A stretch of 8,681 bases of DNA from PALSA-607 sp036510735 (GCA_036510735.1 DATCDK010000103.1:1-8681); one strand, 5' to 3'; counted from the first letter of the stretch, positions 1-6,351 are shown. Notes: a model not told the origin generated them from the letters alone. Translations and numbers: made by a program.

Positions 1-390
1 GTAAGGGCCCTCATAGAGGCCCTCGTAGATTTCGCCCTTGTCTTTGAGGCCTTGCAAGAAGGCCTGCACGCGCTCGGTGTGCCGCAGTTCCGTCGTCCGG
101 ATGAAGTCGTCGTTGGCGATGTCGAGGGAGCGCCAGACCGGGCGCCACTCGTCCTCGACCAACCGGTCGGCCCACTGCTGGGGCGAGACGTCGTGCGCCT
201 CGGCGGTTCGGAGCACCTTCTCGCCATGCTCATCGGTGCCGGTCAGGAACCAGACCTTCTCGCCGCGCTGGCGGTGCCAACGGGTCAGGACGTCGCCGGC
301 CACCGTCGTGTACGCGTGCCCGATGTGCGGCACGTCGTTGACGTAGTAGATCGGCGTCGTCAGATAGAAGGCCTTGCCCGTGTCAGTCAC
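1..390 (-). CDS. metG: Methionyl-tRNA synthetase, N-terminal 130 residues (partial, runs off the left edge)
   Basis: Cytoplasmic class I aminoacyl-tRNA synthetase that charges tRNA-Met with methionine. The minus-strand frame is open from the GTG at 390-388 to base 1 (130 codons). It begins MTDTGKAFYLTTPIYYVNDV and continues with PHIGHAYT, the class I HIGH signature at about residues 21-28, in the setting typical of MetG. FLTGTDEHGEKV at about residues 48-59 is a further conserved MetG block. The KMSKS loop and anticodon-binding domain lie outside the window. The start is well constrained: an in-frame TAA lies seven codons upstream and no other start codon falls between. No strong Shine-Dalgarno site precedes it. 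The family assignment is secure from the motifs; only the extent of the gene is unknown. Confidence 0.96.
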   Translation of the reverse strand, partial: MTDTGKAFYLTTPIYYVNDVPHIGHAYTTVAGDVLTRWHRQRGEKVWFLTGTDEHGEKVLRTAEAHDVSPQQWADRLVEDEWRPVWRSLDIANDDFIRTTELRHTERVQAFLQGLKDKGEIYEGLYEGPY

Positions 391-527
391 ACCATCAAGG
401 TTACCGAGTTACGGCAAGTGTCTCCTCCCGGTTGTCGAGCAATGGTCACCAAGGGCGGCACCGACGTGGCCGTGAGCAACCCAGTCCCTCATTCCGCCTG
501 TCCGAGAACCGCGCCCCGGCTGGTGCG

Positions 528-813
528 CTAAGCGTCTGGGTGAATGACGACCAGGTCTGGGAGATGTATCTGTATGGCACGGAAGTCACCCAGGTTGTTG
601 GTCACCACAGGCAGTTGAGGTTGATATGCAACTGCTACTGCGGCCCTGATGACCGTGCCCGAGCGCCTCGGCGTAGGTCGCAAAGCTGATCGCCAAGAGG
701 TGACCCGCGAGCAGCGGTTCGAAATCGGCATACCTGCCAGACTGGGTGTGCACGTAGCTGAGAACGTCGGTATCGACGAGAAGTGGCCCGTCGGGGACGT
801 CGCTAGGCCTCAC
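528..813 (-). pseudogene. Broken VapC-like PIN-domain toxin gene
   Basis: PIN-domain toxins are Mg-dependent ribonucleases of type II toxin-antitoxin systems. Reading from the GTG at 813, the first frame gives GPLLVDTDVLSYVH, with the first PIN acid at Asp14, and then LLAGHLLAISFATYAEAL, with the second acid at Glu49. It loses homology at about base 661. The sequence resumes in another frame from about 659 with TVIRAAVAVAYQPQLPVVTNN, then LGDF, the C-terminal PIN strand and acidic motif, and ends at TAG 528-530. Intact VapC proteins have roughly 50-60 more residues between these blocks, including the third acidic site (usually ND.WIAA). I infer an internal deletion plus frameshift at about 650-661. 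The start overlaps the stop of the 306-residue upstream gene as GTGA, so the two were translationally coupled. The product is expected to be inactive. Confidence 0.8.
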
Positions 814-1730
814 GCTTCAATGAGCGGCGCCAAGAACGCCGCCCGCTCCTCGGGGGTGAGATCCGCATCGCTTAGCTCAGCCGGCTCTGCGACGACACCG
901 ACCCCTTGCTCGCTTGCTAGCTTGGACACTGTCGGCTGGACAAAGAACGTTTGGCCACCGAGCACAAGCTGGTCGGCACGGGTGACACGCCGCAAACGGA
1001 TTTCGCGCGCGATCGCGGTCTGAGGATCGAACCTGACTTCGCCCTGTAGTTGCGCTGGCTGCCGCAGCGCATCGTGGATATCGTCGGCCATCTCGTCCGG
1101 GAATGTGACGACGACCGCGATCCCGATGGTCGGCTGAAGTCGAGCGGTACCTCGCTCGAAGTCGGCCTCCACAAGCGTGCCGACGAGGGTGTCGTCGTGC
1201 GAGCGTTGCGGTCGATCGGCGATCGCATGCATACGCACACGGACAGTGCGATCGAGAACGGCGCCTGCCTGCAAGAGTTCGGAGACGGAATCGAGCTCCG
1301 CAAAACTCACGTACTCGTTGCGTTCGCCGATCGCGAGTTCATCGCCCAGCTGCGCGATGGCCGAGGCGAGTTCGACATCTACATCGTCTGCCGTACTCGA
1401 GATCGCGCGCAGGAGTTCGTCGAATGCGGCGCCGCCCAGATCAGTAACAGCCAACGGCAGCTCATCGTCTGTCGACGCCGCTAGATCGGGCAGTGCGAGC
1501 AGTTCGATCACGCTTCCGGGCTCTACCCCGACGAATCGCAAGCGCGTGGAGCGTTCGATAGCGGCACGGTGCCTGCCAGACTGAGAACCGCGTGACGTGC
1601 CGAGCGCTACGTAGGCAGCATGCGCAAGAGCGCGCTCTAAGCCGATGATCAACTTGGCCACGTCGGCCGCAGCAACGTCGCCAAGCTGAGCGTCCGGGCC
1701 AGCTAGCTTCGCCCTGATAATCCTCGCCAT
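810..1730 (-). CDS. 306-residue protein coupled to a PIN toxin relic; candidate non-classical antitoxin
   Basis: I do not recognise a named family. The intact ORF begins MARIIRAKLAGPDAQLGDVA and is acidic and soluble, with no signal peptide or membrane segment. Residues 17-45 look helical. Residues 60-100 and 160-265 are strand-rich; the segment GTLVEADFERGTARLQ (184-199), followed by GEVRFDPQTA (230-239), looks like a small beta-barrel repeat. The end, LTPEERAAFLAPLIEA (291-306), is a short acidic helix like the toxin-wrapping tails of many small antitoxins. The downstream PIN gene overlaps its stop by four bases, the usual arrangement of an antitoxin-toxin pair, but at 306 residues it is far longer than a classical VapB and lacks an obvious ribbon-helix-helix or AbrB N-terminus. 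The ATG at 1730 has only a weak GAAG eight bases upstream. The antitoxin role is inferred from context only. Confidence 0.72.
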   Translation of the reverse strand: MARIIRAKLAGPDAQLGDVAAADVAKLIIGLERALAHAAYVALGTSRGSQSGRHRAAIERSTRLRFVGVEPGSVIELLALPDLAASTDDELPLAVTDLGGAAFDELLRAISSTADDVDVELASAIAQLGDELAIGERNEYVSFAELDSVSELLQAGAVLDRTVRVRMHAIADRPQRSHDDTLVGTLVEADFERGTARLQPTIGIAVVVTFPDEMADDIHDALRQPAQLQGEVRFDPQTAIAREIRLRRVTRADQLVLGGQTFFVQPTVSKLASEQGVGVVAEPAELSDADLTPEERAAFLAPLIEA

Positions 1731-1873
1731 GGCAGAAGCTTCGCACAGGCTGCCGCCAGTTTGCAGAATGATCGCAGAGCGTTTGCTTGCTTGGTTCAGG
1801 CAGACGCCACGCGCATCAGCGTGCCTTTACTCGGTGCTGTGCACCTGTCTGCGCCCGGCTCCTCTAGGTGGAC

Positions 1874-1899
1874 AAAAAAAGGACCCCGAAAGGGGTCCT
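1874..1899 (-). terminator. Rho-independent terminator for leftward transcription
   Basis: AGGACCCC (1880-1887), loop GAAA, GGGGTCCT (1892-1899) form an 8-bp GC-rich stem with a tetraloop. Seven A residues at 1874-1880 become the U-tract of a minus-strand transcript; the last of them is also the closing A-U pair. The polarity is clear because no T-run follows on the plus strand. No credible minus-strand gene lies just upstream (1900-2265), so it may serve an unannotated RNA, protect the PIN locus from read-through, or be left from a lost gene. Confidence 0.8.
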
Positions 1900-2157
1900 A
1901 GCCTTGCGGCCACCATCACTATCGCGCGTCGCGCGGCTAGCCGCAACATCGACCATCACCGCGTCCGTTGTACTGGAGATCACACGGAATCTGTGCGCTG
2001 CGCATCGTCGTCCACTTCCCTGCAGCTTCGCTGTTCGACGCGAAGCGATGTTCCTCAGCGCGCGCTGTGCATTTCTCGGATTGCGGCCGTGGTGGACCCG
2101 GCAGACGACGCCGCAAATTCTGCCTATGCGAGCACGACGGCGTGGGGGATGTATTGA

Positions 2158-2186
2158 TTGACAATCTGACAATGGATAGCTAACGT
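2158..2186 (+). promoter_or_regulatory. Possible promoter with a TGACAAT direct repeat
   Basis: A perfect TTGACA (2158-2163) is followed after 17 bp by TAACGT (2181-2186), which matches TATAAT at only three of six positions. TGACAAT is repeated directly at 2159-2165 and 2167-2173 with an 8-bp period, which could be a regulator half-site pair overlapping the -35 box. It lies about 80 bp upstream of the plus-strand gene at 2266. The -10 box is weak, so this is a suggestion only. Confidence 0.35.
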
Positions 2187-2265
2187 CGGCGGTCACAGCC
2201 ACCGTCCTCCATTCGCTACTACTGGCGGGCTCCGATGGCAATAGTCGACAGGCATTGGGCGTGAA

Positions 2266-2805
2266 GTGATGACCGAGTGGATTTTGACGATCGAAGCGAA
2301 GTCCACAGCTGACGATGAAGTCGACCTCGCCCGGCTGTCTGAACTCGCGCAGCAACTAAGGGACGTCGCGGGCAGCGTGAACGGTGGCGGAAACTCCTAT
2401 GGCGTCGTCGTACAAGTCCGTGGAACTGCAGCGGGTGCTATACGAACTGCAACGAGCCGCTTCTCGAAACAGCGAGACGAAGTGGGCCTCCCGCCGTGGC
2501 CGATCGTTCGTTGCGAACTGATTGAACGTGACGAATTCATGCAACGAATCGCCGCGGTACCCGGGGCAGAACTCGCAGGTACGGCTGTTGGGATCCTTGG
2601 CGCCCAGGAAGTCAGCAGCGCACTTCACATCAGTCGGCAACGGGTCATGCAGATTTCGACGCGTCCCGACTTTCCCGCGCCAATCGCTCGACTAGCCGCG
2701 ACCCCAGTCTGGTCGGCCGCCTCCATCCTGCGGTACGCCGAGAACCGGAATACGGCGCCCGGCCGCCCTCCTGCTGGCTGGACTCGCGTCGAGCCCGACG
2801 AGTGA
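2266..2805 (+). CDS. 179-residue protein with a C-terminal AlpA/MerR-like helix-turn-helix
   Basis: No specific function is recognised. Residues 1-95 (MTEWILTIEAKS..., then SYGVVVQVRG at 45-54) look like a small alpha/beta domain that may sense a ligand or dimerise. Residues 111-160 read as a winged or excisionase-like helix-turn-helix: LGAQEVSSALHISRQRVMQI, then RPDFPAPIARLAATPVW and a final ILRYAENR. The pattern of helix-SRQRV-(5-6)-FPxPxxxLaxxxxW is typical of AlpA/MerR-type DNA binders. The tail is Pro-rich. GTG at 2266 and ATG at 2269 are adjacent candidate starts; GGG at 2257-2259 is the only ribosome-site-like element, six bases before the GTG and nine before the ATG. The gene stands alone and points toward the leftward cyclic-di-GMP gene. 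Such domains often occur in regulators on accessory DNA, but the target is unknown. Confidence 0.72.
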   Translation: MMTEWILTIEAKSTADDEVDLARLSELAQQLRDVAGSVNGGGNSYGVVVQVRGTAAGAIRTATSRFSKQRDEVGLPPWPIVRCELIERDEFMQRIAAVPGAELAGTAVGILGAQEVSSALHISRQRVMQISTRPDFPAPIARLAATPVWSAASILRYAENRNTAPGRPPAGWTRVEPDE

Positions 2806-2877
2806 CCGGCATCGAATGGATAGTCGTTTCGATCAGCGACCGTTGTTCGTCAGCGGCCAATGGCGGTTAGCGACTCG

Positions 2878-2915
2878 TGGTCCTCAACGGTCGTTCTTGG
2901 GGCCGTCCAGGACCA
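2878..2915 (+). repeat. CGTTCTTG hairpin repeat, copy 1
   Basis: The outer stem is TGGTC (2878-2882) with GACCA (2911-2915). The 28-nt core (2883-2910) starts CTCAACGGTCGTTCTTG. The inner stem ACGGTC/GGCCGT includes one G-T pair and surrounds a GTTCTTGG loop. It lies 73 nt past the stop of the 2266-2805 gene. There is no T-tract, so it is not a standard intrinsic terminator. Confidence 0.8.
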
Positions 2916-2934
2916 TGACTCCCTTGGTGTTCGG

Positions 2935-3039
2935 CTAGCGGGACGACGGCGGGGGGATGTCGATGAGTACCTTGCCTACCGCCCCGGACCGGACGGCGTC
3001 GTGTGCCGCGCGGGCGGGCGCCGCGCGACCGAGCACCCG
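2935..3039 (-). pseudogene. C-terminal relic of an MDR-family (quinone oxidoreductase-like) dehydrogenase
   Basis: Read leftward, the frame ending at TAG 2937-2935 gives RVLGRAAPARAAHDAVRSGA followed by VGKVLIDIP. This matches the usual last 25-30 residues of medium-chain zinc/NADPH oxidoreductases, where a helix of the type AHxAxxSG is followed by xGKVxL. Nothing upstream continues the fold: hairpin copy 2 (3046-3087) sits directly against it, and its frame meets TGA at 3162-3160. I infer that most of the gene was deleted, with the repeat at the break. The assignment rests on a short tail motif only. Confidence 0.5.
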
Positions 3040-3045
3040 CGAACC

Positions 3046-3087
3046 GTTGTTGCTCAACGCGCGTTCTTGCACGCGCTCAGCAACAAC
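3046..3087 (+). repeat. CGTTCTTG hairpin repeat, copy 2
   Basis: The outer stem is GTTGTTG (3046-3052) with CAACAAC (3081-3087). The core at 3053-3080 starts CTCAACGCGCGTTCTTG, and the inner CGCGCG arm pairs imperfectly with CACGCG (one C-A mismatch). Similarity to copy 4 extends beyond the hairpin: 3039-3093 and 6345-6399 match at 52 of 55 positions by eye. It abuts the oxidoreductase relic. Confidence 0.88.
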
Positions 3088-3186
3088 ACTCCCGCAGACA
3101 ACCACTCCCGGCGGAGATCGACCGATCGTTGGACTCGCCGTCGGGTTCCGTCTGGACCGTCACCACCCCGCCGTCCGCCCATAGCT

Positions 3187-3214
3187 TGCGCAGTTACTGC
3201 CCCTGGAGGGCAGC
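3187..3214 (+). repeat. TGCGCA short repeat, copy C, overlapping the GGDEF-EAL stop codon
   Basis: TGCGCAGTTACTGCCCC followed by TGGAGGGCAGC matches copy A (6284-6311) at 24 of 28 positions. It contains a 6-bp hairpin, CTGCCC (3197-3202) with GGGCAG (3208-3213). TTA at 3194-3196 inside the repeat is the TAA stop of the minus-strand GGDEF-EAL gene, so the repeat encodes the last residues (ALQGQ) of that protein. Confidence 0.75.
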
Positions 3215-5398
3215 GATCGCACCGTCTGACGATCGCGGCGGCGGCTCCGTCGGCACAACGGTTGCAGCCGGGCGCCGGGTGGCGTTTGTCGGGCGGGCGT
3301 AGAGGTAGCCCTGAATGAGTAGCCGCTCATAGGCGGGGAGCGCATCGCGTTGCTCGTCGGTCTCGACGCCCTCGACGACGCAACTGATGGCCAGCTGTTC
3401 GGCCAGACCGACAGTGGCCCGAACGAGAGTCATGGCGGTGGGGTCTGCGGGCAGTCTGCTGGTGAAGGATCGGTCGATCTTGATGCAGGTGATCGGCAGT
3501 TCGGCGAGGTAGCGAAGGGACGCGTAACCAGTCCCGAAGTCATCAAGTGCAAGCCCGACGCCGCGTTCGTTGAGGTCGCGCAGATCGGCGAGGTCAGACG
3601 CCGTGGCGTCGAGGAGCACCGTCTCGGTGATTTCGATCGTCAGTCCGTGCGGGTCGAGACCGCTGTGGGTGAGTGCGTCGTCAATCCGCTGGTAGAACCC
3701 CGGTTTCGCGATGTCTCTTGCGCTGAGATTGACGTTGAGCACGAGGTGCACCAGATCGGGCTCGCGTCGCCACAGCACCGCTTGCGCACACGCGACCTGC
3801 AACACCCTTTCGTCAAGCGCCGTAATGAGTCCGGTGCGCTCGGCGACCGCAATGAGTTGAGCGGTATCGAGGAAGTCACCAGACTCATCGCGCAGGCGGA
3901 GCAGGGCCTCCACCCCATGAACCGCGTTGGTCATCGGATTCACGATCGGCTGGTAGAAGACCTCGATGGAGTCGTTCGCCAGTGCGCGCCGAATCGTTCG
4001 CTCGAGGCGGCCGTGCACGGCCGTATCCGGCCGGTGCGCGATCTCGAAGAACCGGTGGCCGTTACCGCCATGCGCCTTGATGTGATACATCGCTGCGTCG
4101 GCGTCGCTGAGCAGCGTGTCGGCGGTTGCGGTGTCGTCGGCAATCCGAATCCCGATGCTGACGGAGAGCGTGTGGTCGAGGCCGCCAGCCTGAATCGGTT
4201 CGGCGATGAGACTCGCAATGCGGGCGCCGATCGTCTCGGCTAATTCCAACGGCTCAAGGTGTTCGGGGATGTCCAGGATGATCGCGAACTCATCCCCACC
4301 GATGCGAGCGACGGTGTCGTCTGCGCGCGTCGCGAAAATCAGGCGTTGCGCGGCAAGGTTGAGGACGTCGTCGCCGACCGCGTGGCCGTAGTTGTCGTTG
4401 ATCCGCTTGAACCCATCAAGATCACAGATCAGGACGGCGATGTGCCCGCCTCGTGCGGTGCGGCGCAGGGCGTGCTCAAGCCGGTCATGGAGCAACCGGC
4501 GGTTCGGCAGGCCGGTCAGCTCGTCGTGCAACGCAGCACGTTGGAGGCGTGCTTCAACGGCCACGACGTCGGTCACGTCGCGCGAGACCACGAGGATCGA
4601 CGTCACCTCGTCGGACTCGTCGCGGGCGAACGGGGTCAGTCGCCGCGACACCCACCGGATTTCGCCGTCGTAGTGCCGCACGCGATGACGAAGCGACACC
4701 ACCTCGCCGTCCGGCAAATCGTTTGCCTGACCGTACGCACGTTCGAGTTCGAGCACGTCCTGGTCGGGCATCAGTTCGTAGAGGTCGTGGCCGCCGAGCA
4801 CCTGGACGACTTCGGGCGTGAATCCGATGAGTGGTTTGCCCGAACGGTTCGCCCGATTCAATTGCTTGGTCGCGACGTCGTACAGGTGAATAGCGTCAGG
4901 TGTCGCAGCGATAACCGCCTGCTGGTGGCTCAACGCCTTGCTCAACTCGGCGTGAGCTTCGAACGCTTTGATTTCGGCTTCGACGAGTTCGGTGACATCC
5001 GCGACAGTGCCGGCCATTTGCGTGACTACCCCGTCGGCGTCCCGCTCGACGACGCCGTGAGCGTCGAGCCAACGCACCGTTCCATCGTTCGCGCGTATCA
5101 CTGGGTAGCGGATCGTCATCGGGACGCCGGTTTGAGTCAGGTGCTGGGTCGCCTCGACCACCGATGCGCGGTTGTCCGGATGCACGCAGTTGTTCAGCAC
5201 TTCGTACATGCCGTTGAAGGCGCTGCGGTCAAGCCCATACAGTTCGAGGAGCACGTCCGACACTGTCAGTGCGGGTGCGACGAAGTCATAGTTCCAGGAG
5301 CCGACCCGGCTGATTCGCTGCGCGAGATGAAGCCGCTGAATTTCTTCGTCGCGGTCGGCATCGGAGGCAGGCGGGAGCCCCGGATGGCGCACTGCCAT
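3194..5398 (-). CDS. PAS-PAS-GGDEF-EAL cyclic-di-GMP signalling protein
   Basis: Soluble 734-residue bifunctional candidate: GGDEF domains make c-di-GMP from two GTP, and EAL domains hydrolyse it to pGpG. A PAS_3-like sensor spans about 28-140 (RVGSWNYDF, VHPDNR, DGTVRWLDAHG). A second PAS spans about 158-282 (AATPDAIHLYD, DGEIRWVSRR, SRDVTD). The GGDEF domain spans about 286-455: HDELTGLPNR, DLDGFKRIND, RIGGDEFAII with GGDEF at 367-371, and an inhibitory I-site RADD (358-361) five residues before it. The EAL domain spans about 465-705: E497-A-L, N557, E589, D619-D620 (LALDDFGTGYAS), K640, E676 and Q696, all the usual metal and catalytic residues. Both activities therefore look intact. No membrane segment is seen. 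The ATG at 5398 is preceded by GGGGAG with a 6-nt spacer. The Pro-rich tail after 705 (TNATRRPAATVVPTEPPPRS) may be disordered. The natural signal is unknown. Confidence 0.95.
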   Translation of the reverse strand: MAVRHPGLPPASDADRDEEIQRLHLAQRISRVGSWNYDFVAPALTVSDVLLELYGLDRSAFNGMYEVLNNCVHPDNRASVVEATQHLTQTGVPMTIRYPVIRANDGTVRWLDAHGVVERDADGVVTQMAGTVADVTELVEAEIKAFEAHAELSKALSHQQAVIAATPDAIHLYDVATKQLNRANRSGKPLIGFTPEVVQVLGGHDLYELMPDQDVLELERAYGQANDLPDGEVVSLRHRVRHYDGEIRWVSRRLTPFARDESDEVTSILVVSRDVTDVVAVEARLQRAALHDELTGLPNRRLLHDRLEHALRRTARGGHIAVLICDLDGFKRINDNYGHAVGDDVLNLAAQRLIFATRADDTVARIGGDEFAIILDIPEHLEPLELAETIGARIASLIAEPIQAGGLDHTLSVSIGIRIADDTATADTLLSDADAAMYHIKAHGGNGHRFFEIAHRPDTAVHGRLERTIRRALANDSIEVFYQPIVNPMTNAVHGVEALLRLRDESGDFLDTAQLIAVAERTGLITALDERVLQVACAQAVLWRREPDLVHLVLNVNLSARDIAKPGFYQRIDDALTHSGLDPHGLTIEITETVLLDATASDLADLRDLNERGVGLALDDFGTGYASLRYLAELPITCIKIDRSFTSRLPADPTAMTLVRATVGLAEQLAISCVVEGVETDEQRDALPAYERLLIQGYLYARPTNATRRPAATVVPTEPPPRSSDGAIAALQGQ

Positions 5399-5542
5399 GC
5401 ATGGCTCCCCGCATCGATTCCGGACGGACTACCCGTTCCGTATCGACACCGAGACCTGCGACTTAAATTGCGACTGTCGGGTGTTACACACACGTTTCGC
5501 GCACTCGGCGTGGGCCGTGGCGGCGCGTCGCGTCGCGTGACC

Positions 5543-5592
5543 GACCGTTGGTCCTGAACGGCCGCAAGAACGACCGCTGAGCGCCAACGGTC
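5543..5592 (-). repeat. CGTTCTTG hairpin repeat, copy 3 (minus orientation)
   Basis: The outer stem GACCGTTGG (5543-5551) pairs with CCAACGGTC (5584-5592). The core occupies 5554-5581 and on the minus strand starts CTCAGCGGTCGTTCTTG, with the inner stem CGGTCG/CGGCCG around TTCTTG. It begins 17 nt past the lysE-like stop codon and lies upstream of the GGDEF-EAL gene, so it could limit read-through between the two. Confidence 0.88.
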
Positions 5593-5609
5593 ACGGCGGG
5601 GCGCGCCGG

Positions 5610-6248
5610 CTAGTCGTGGCGGCCGGTGGTCGCGACCGTGACGCCGACGCCGATCATGGCCAGCCCGCCCACACCGCCGACCGCGGCCAATCGTCGGGGA
5701 TTGGTGGCGAACCAACCGCGGACACCACTAGCGGCCAACACCCAGATCGAGTCGGTGATCAGCGCGATGCCGAAAGCGACCGCAGACAGCAGGAGCATTT
5801 GCTCAGGCACGTGACCCTCTGTGCGGTCGACGAACTGGGGCAGCACCGCACCGAAAATGATGAGCGCCTTCGGGTTGGCGAACCCCACCAGGAACCCTTG
5901 CCGTGCAGCTCGCCAACGCGACGTCGGTGCAGCGGTGGTACCAAGTGCCGCAGCCAAATCGCGGCGATGACGGATCGCCTGGATGCCCAGCCACACGAGG
6001 TAAGCGGCACCGACAACCTTGACGGCACCAAATGCGAAATCGGATCGCTGTACCAAGCTGCCCAAGCCGAAGGCCACCAGCACAGCCACCACGTACACAC
6101 CGAACCCGTTGCCCACCACGCTGGCGATCGCAGGACCGCGCCCGAGTGACAGCGCCCGCCCAATCAAGAACAGCACGCTCGGCCCGGGAATCACGACGAG
6201 TACAAATGCGGCCGCCGCGAACGCGACCAGATTGGCGGTGGAAACCAT
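5610..6248 (-). CDS. LysE/RhtB-family amino-acid exporter
   Basis: Integral inner-membrane translocator, 212 residues, the usual size for the LysE/RhtB (threonine/homoserine efflux) superfamily. The first helix (7-30) carries the signature VIPGPSVLFLIGRALSLGRG with the PGP motif at 21-23. Hydrophobic segments follow at about 38-64, 72-92, 118-140, 150-173 and 187-207, which gives six. The second family motif GFANPKALIIFGAVLPQF lies at 122-139. A charged cytoplasmic loop (RHRRD, 93-97, to about 116) sits between helices 3 and 4, as is typical. Substrate cannot be read from the sequence; amino acids or related metabolites are usual. ATG at 6248 has a weak TAGG upstream. It is monocistronic by spacing: a repeat hairpin follows its stop, and 150 nt with two repeats precede it. 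Confidence 0.93.
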   Translation of the reverse strand: MVSTANLVAFAAAAFVLVVIPGPSVLFLIGRALSLGRGPAIASVVGNGFGVYVVAVLVAFGLGSLVQRSDFAFGAVKVVGAAYLVWLGIQAIRHRRDLAAALGTTAAPTSRWRAARQGFLVGFANPKALIIFGAVLPQFVDRTEGHVPEQMLLLSAVAFGIALITDSIWVLAASGVRGWFATNPRRLAAVGGVGGLAMIGVGVTVATTGRHD

Positions 6249-6283
6249 GTCGGCAACCTACAGGTGCGTCCGTCTCCAGATCA

Positions 6284-6322
6284 TGCGCATTTACCTCCCC
6301 AGGAGGGCAGCTGCGCAGGATT
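6284..6322 (+). repeat. TGCGCA short repeat, copy A
   Basis: TGCGCATTTACCTCCCC, then AGGAGGGCAGC, then a closing TGCGCAGGATT. The flanking TGCGCA units are themselves palindromic, and CTCC/GGAG form a small internal stem. It is shared with 7597-7636 and, for its first 28 nt, with 3187-3214. It lies in the gap between the lysE-like start and hairpin copy 4, which begins 29 nt further right. Confidence 0.75.
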
Positions 6323-6351
6323 ACCCCCCACGCGCTGATCGTCCGCGAACC

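Larger units (their letters stand above)
1731..2265. other. 535-nt gap without a convincing gene
   Basis: Several frames stay open here, but their translations are Arg/Cys/Ser-rich and resemble no family, so I treat them as noise. The stretch holds a minus-strand terminator (1874-1899), a 7-bp hairpin (2025-2046, GCTTCGC / GCGAAGC around TGTTCGAC), a 12-bp palindrome CAGCGCGCGCTG (2056-2067) and a promoter-like element (2158-2186). A small RNA read leftward into the terminator cannot be excluded, but I cannot define its 5' end. The region separates the leftward PIN locus from the rightward gene at 2266. Confidence 0.5.
2806..3193. other. Convergent intergenic region with repeats and a gene relic
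   Basis: This 388-nt gap lies between the 3' ends of the rightward 2266-2805 gene and the leftward GGDEF-EAL gene. It contains two copies of the CGTTCTTG hairpin family (2878-2915 and 3046-3087), a possible decayed third copy (about 2836-2876), the MDR oxidoreductase relic (2935-3039) and the left part of a TGCGCA repeat. I see no intact gene in it. Confidence 0.6.

Noticed and set aside
52..531. Plus-strand open frame opposite metG
   Set aside because: Antisense to the secure MetG N-terminus with HIGH motif.
1900..2265. tmRNA, RNase P RNA or tRNA upstream of the terminator
   Set aside because: No T-loop GGTTCGA-type motif, CCA-proximal acceptor pairing or conserved tmRNA/RNase P signature could be found on the minus strand.
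1864..2355. 163-codon minus-strand open frame running into the terminator
   Set aside because: The translation is Arg/Cys/Ser-rich with no motif, and it overlaps the start of the better-supported plus-strand gene at 2266. The terminator position alone is not enough.
3350..4243. 297-codon plus-strand open frame
   Set aside because: Also antisense to the GGDEF and EAL domains, with no family resemblance.
5466..5500. Promoter or operator near GTGTTACACAC upstream of the GGDEF-EAL gene
   Set aside because: The imperfect GTGT/ACAC symmetry and an ATTTAA box have no convincing -35 partner, so I do not list it as a feature.
4259..5557. 432-codon plus-strand open frame
   Set aside because: It lies opposite the GGDEF-EAL gene, whose minus-strand frame has full domain motifs; the plus translation has no recognisable motif. 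It is a high-GC antisense shadow.
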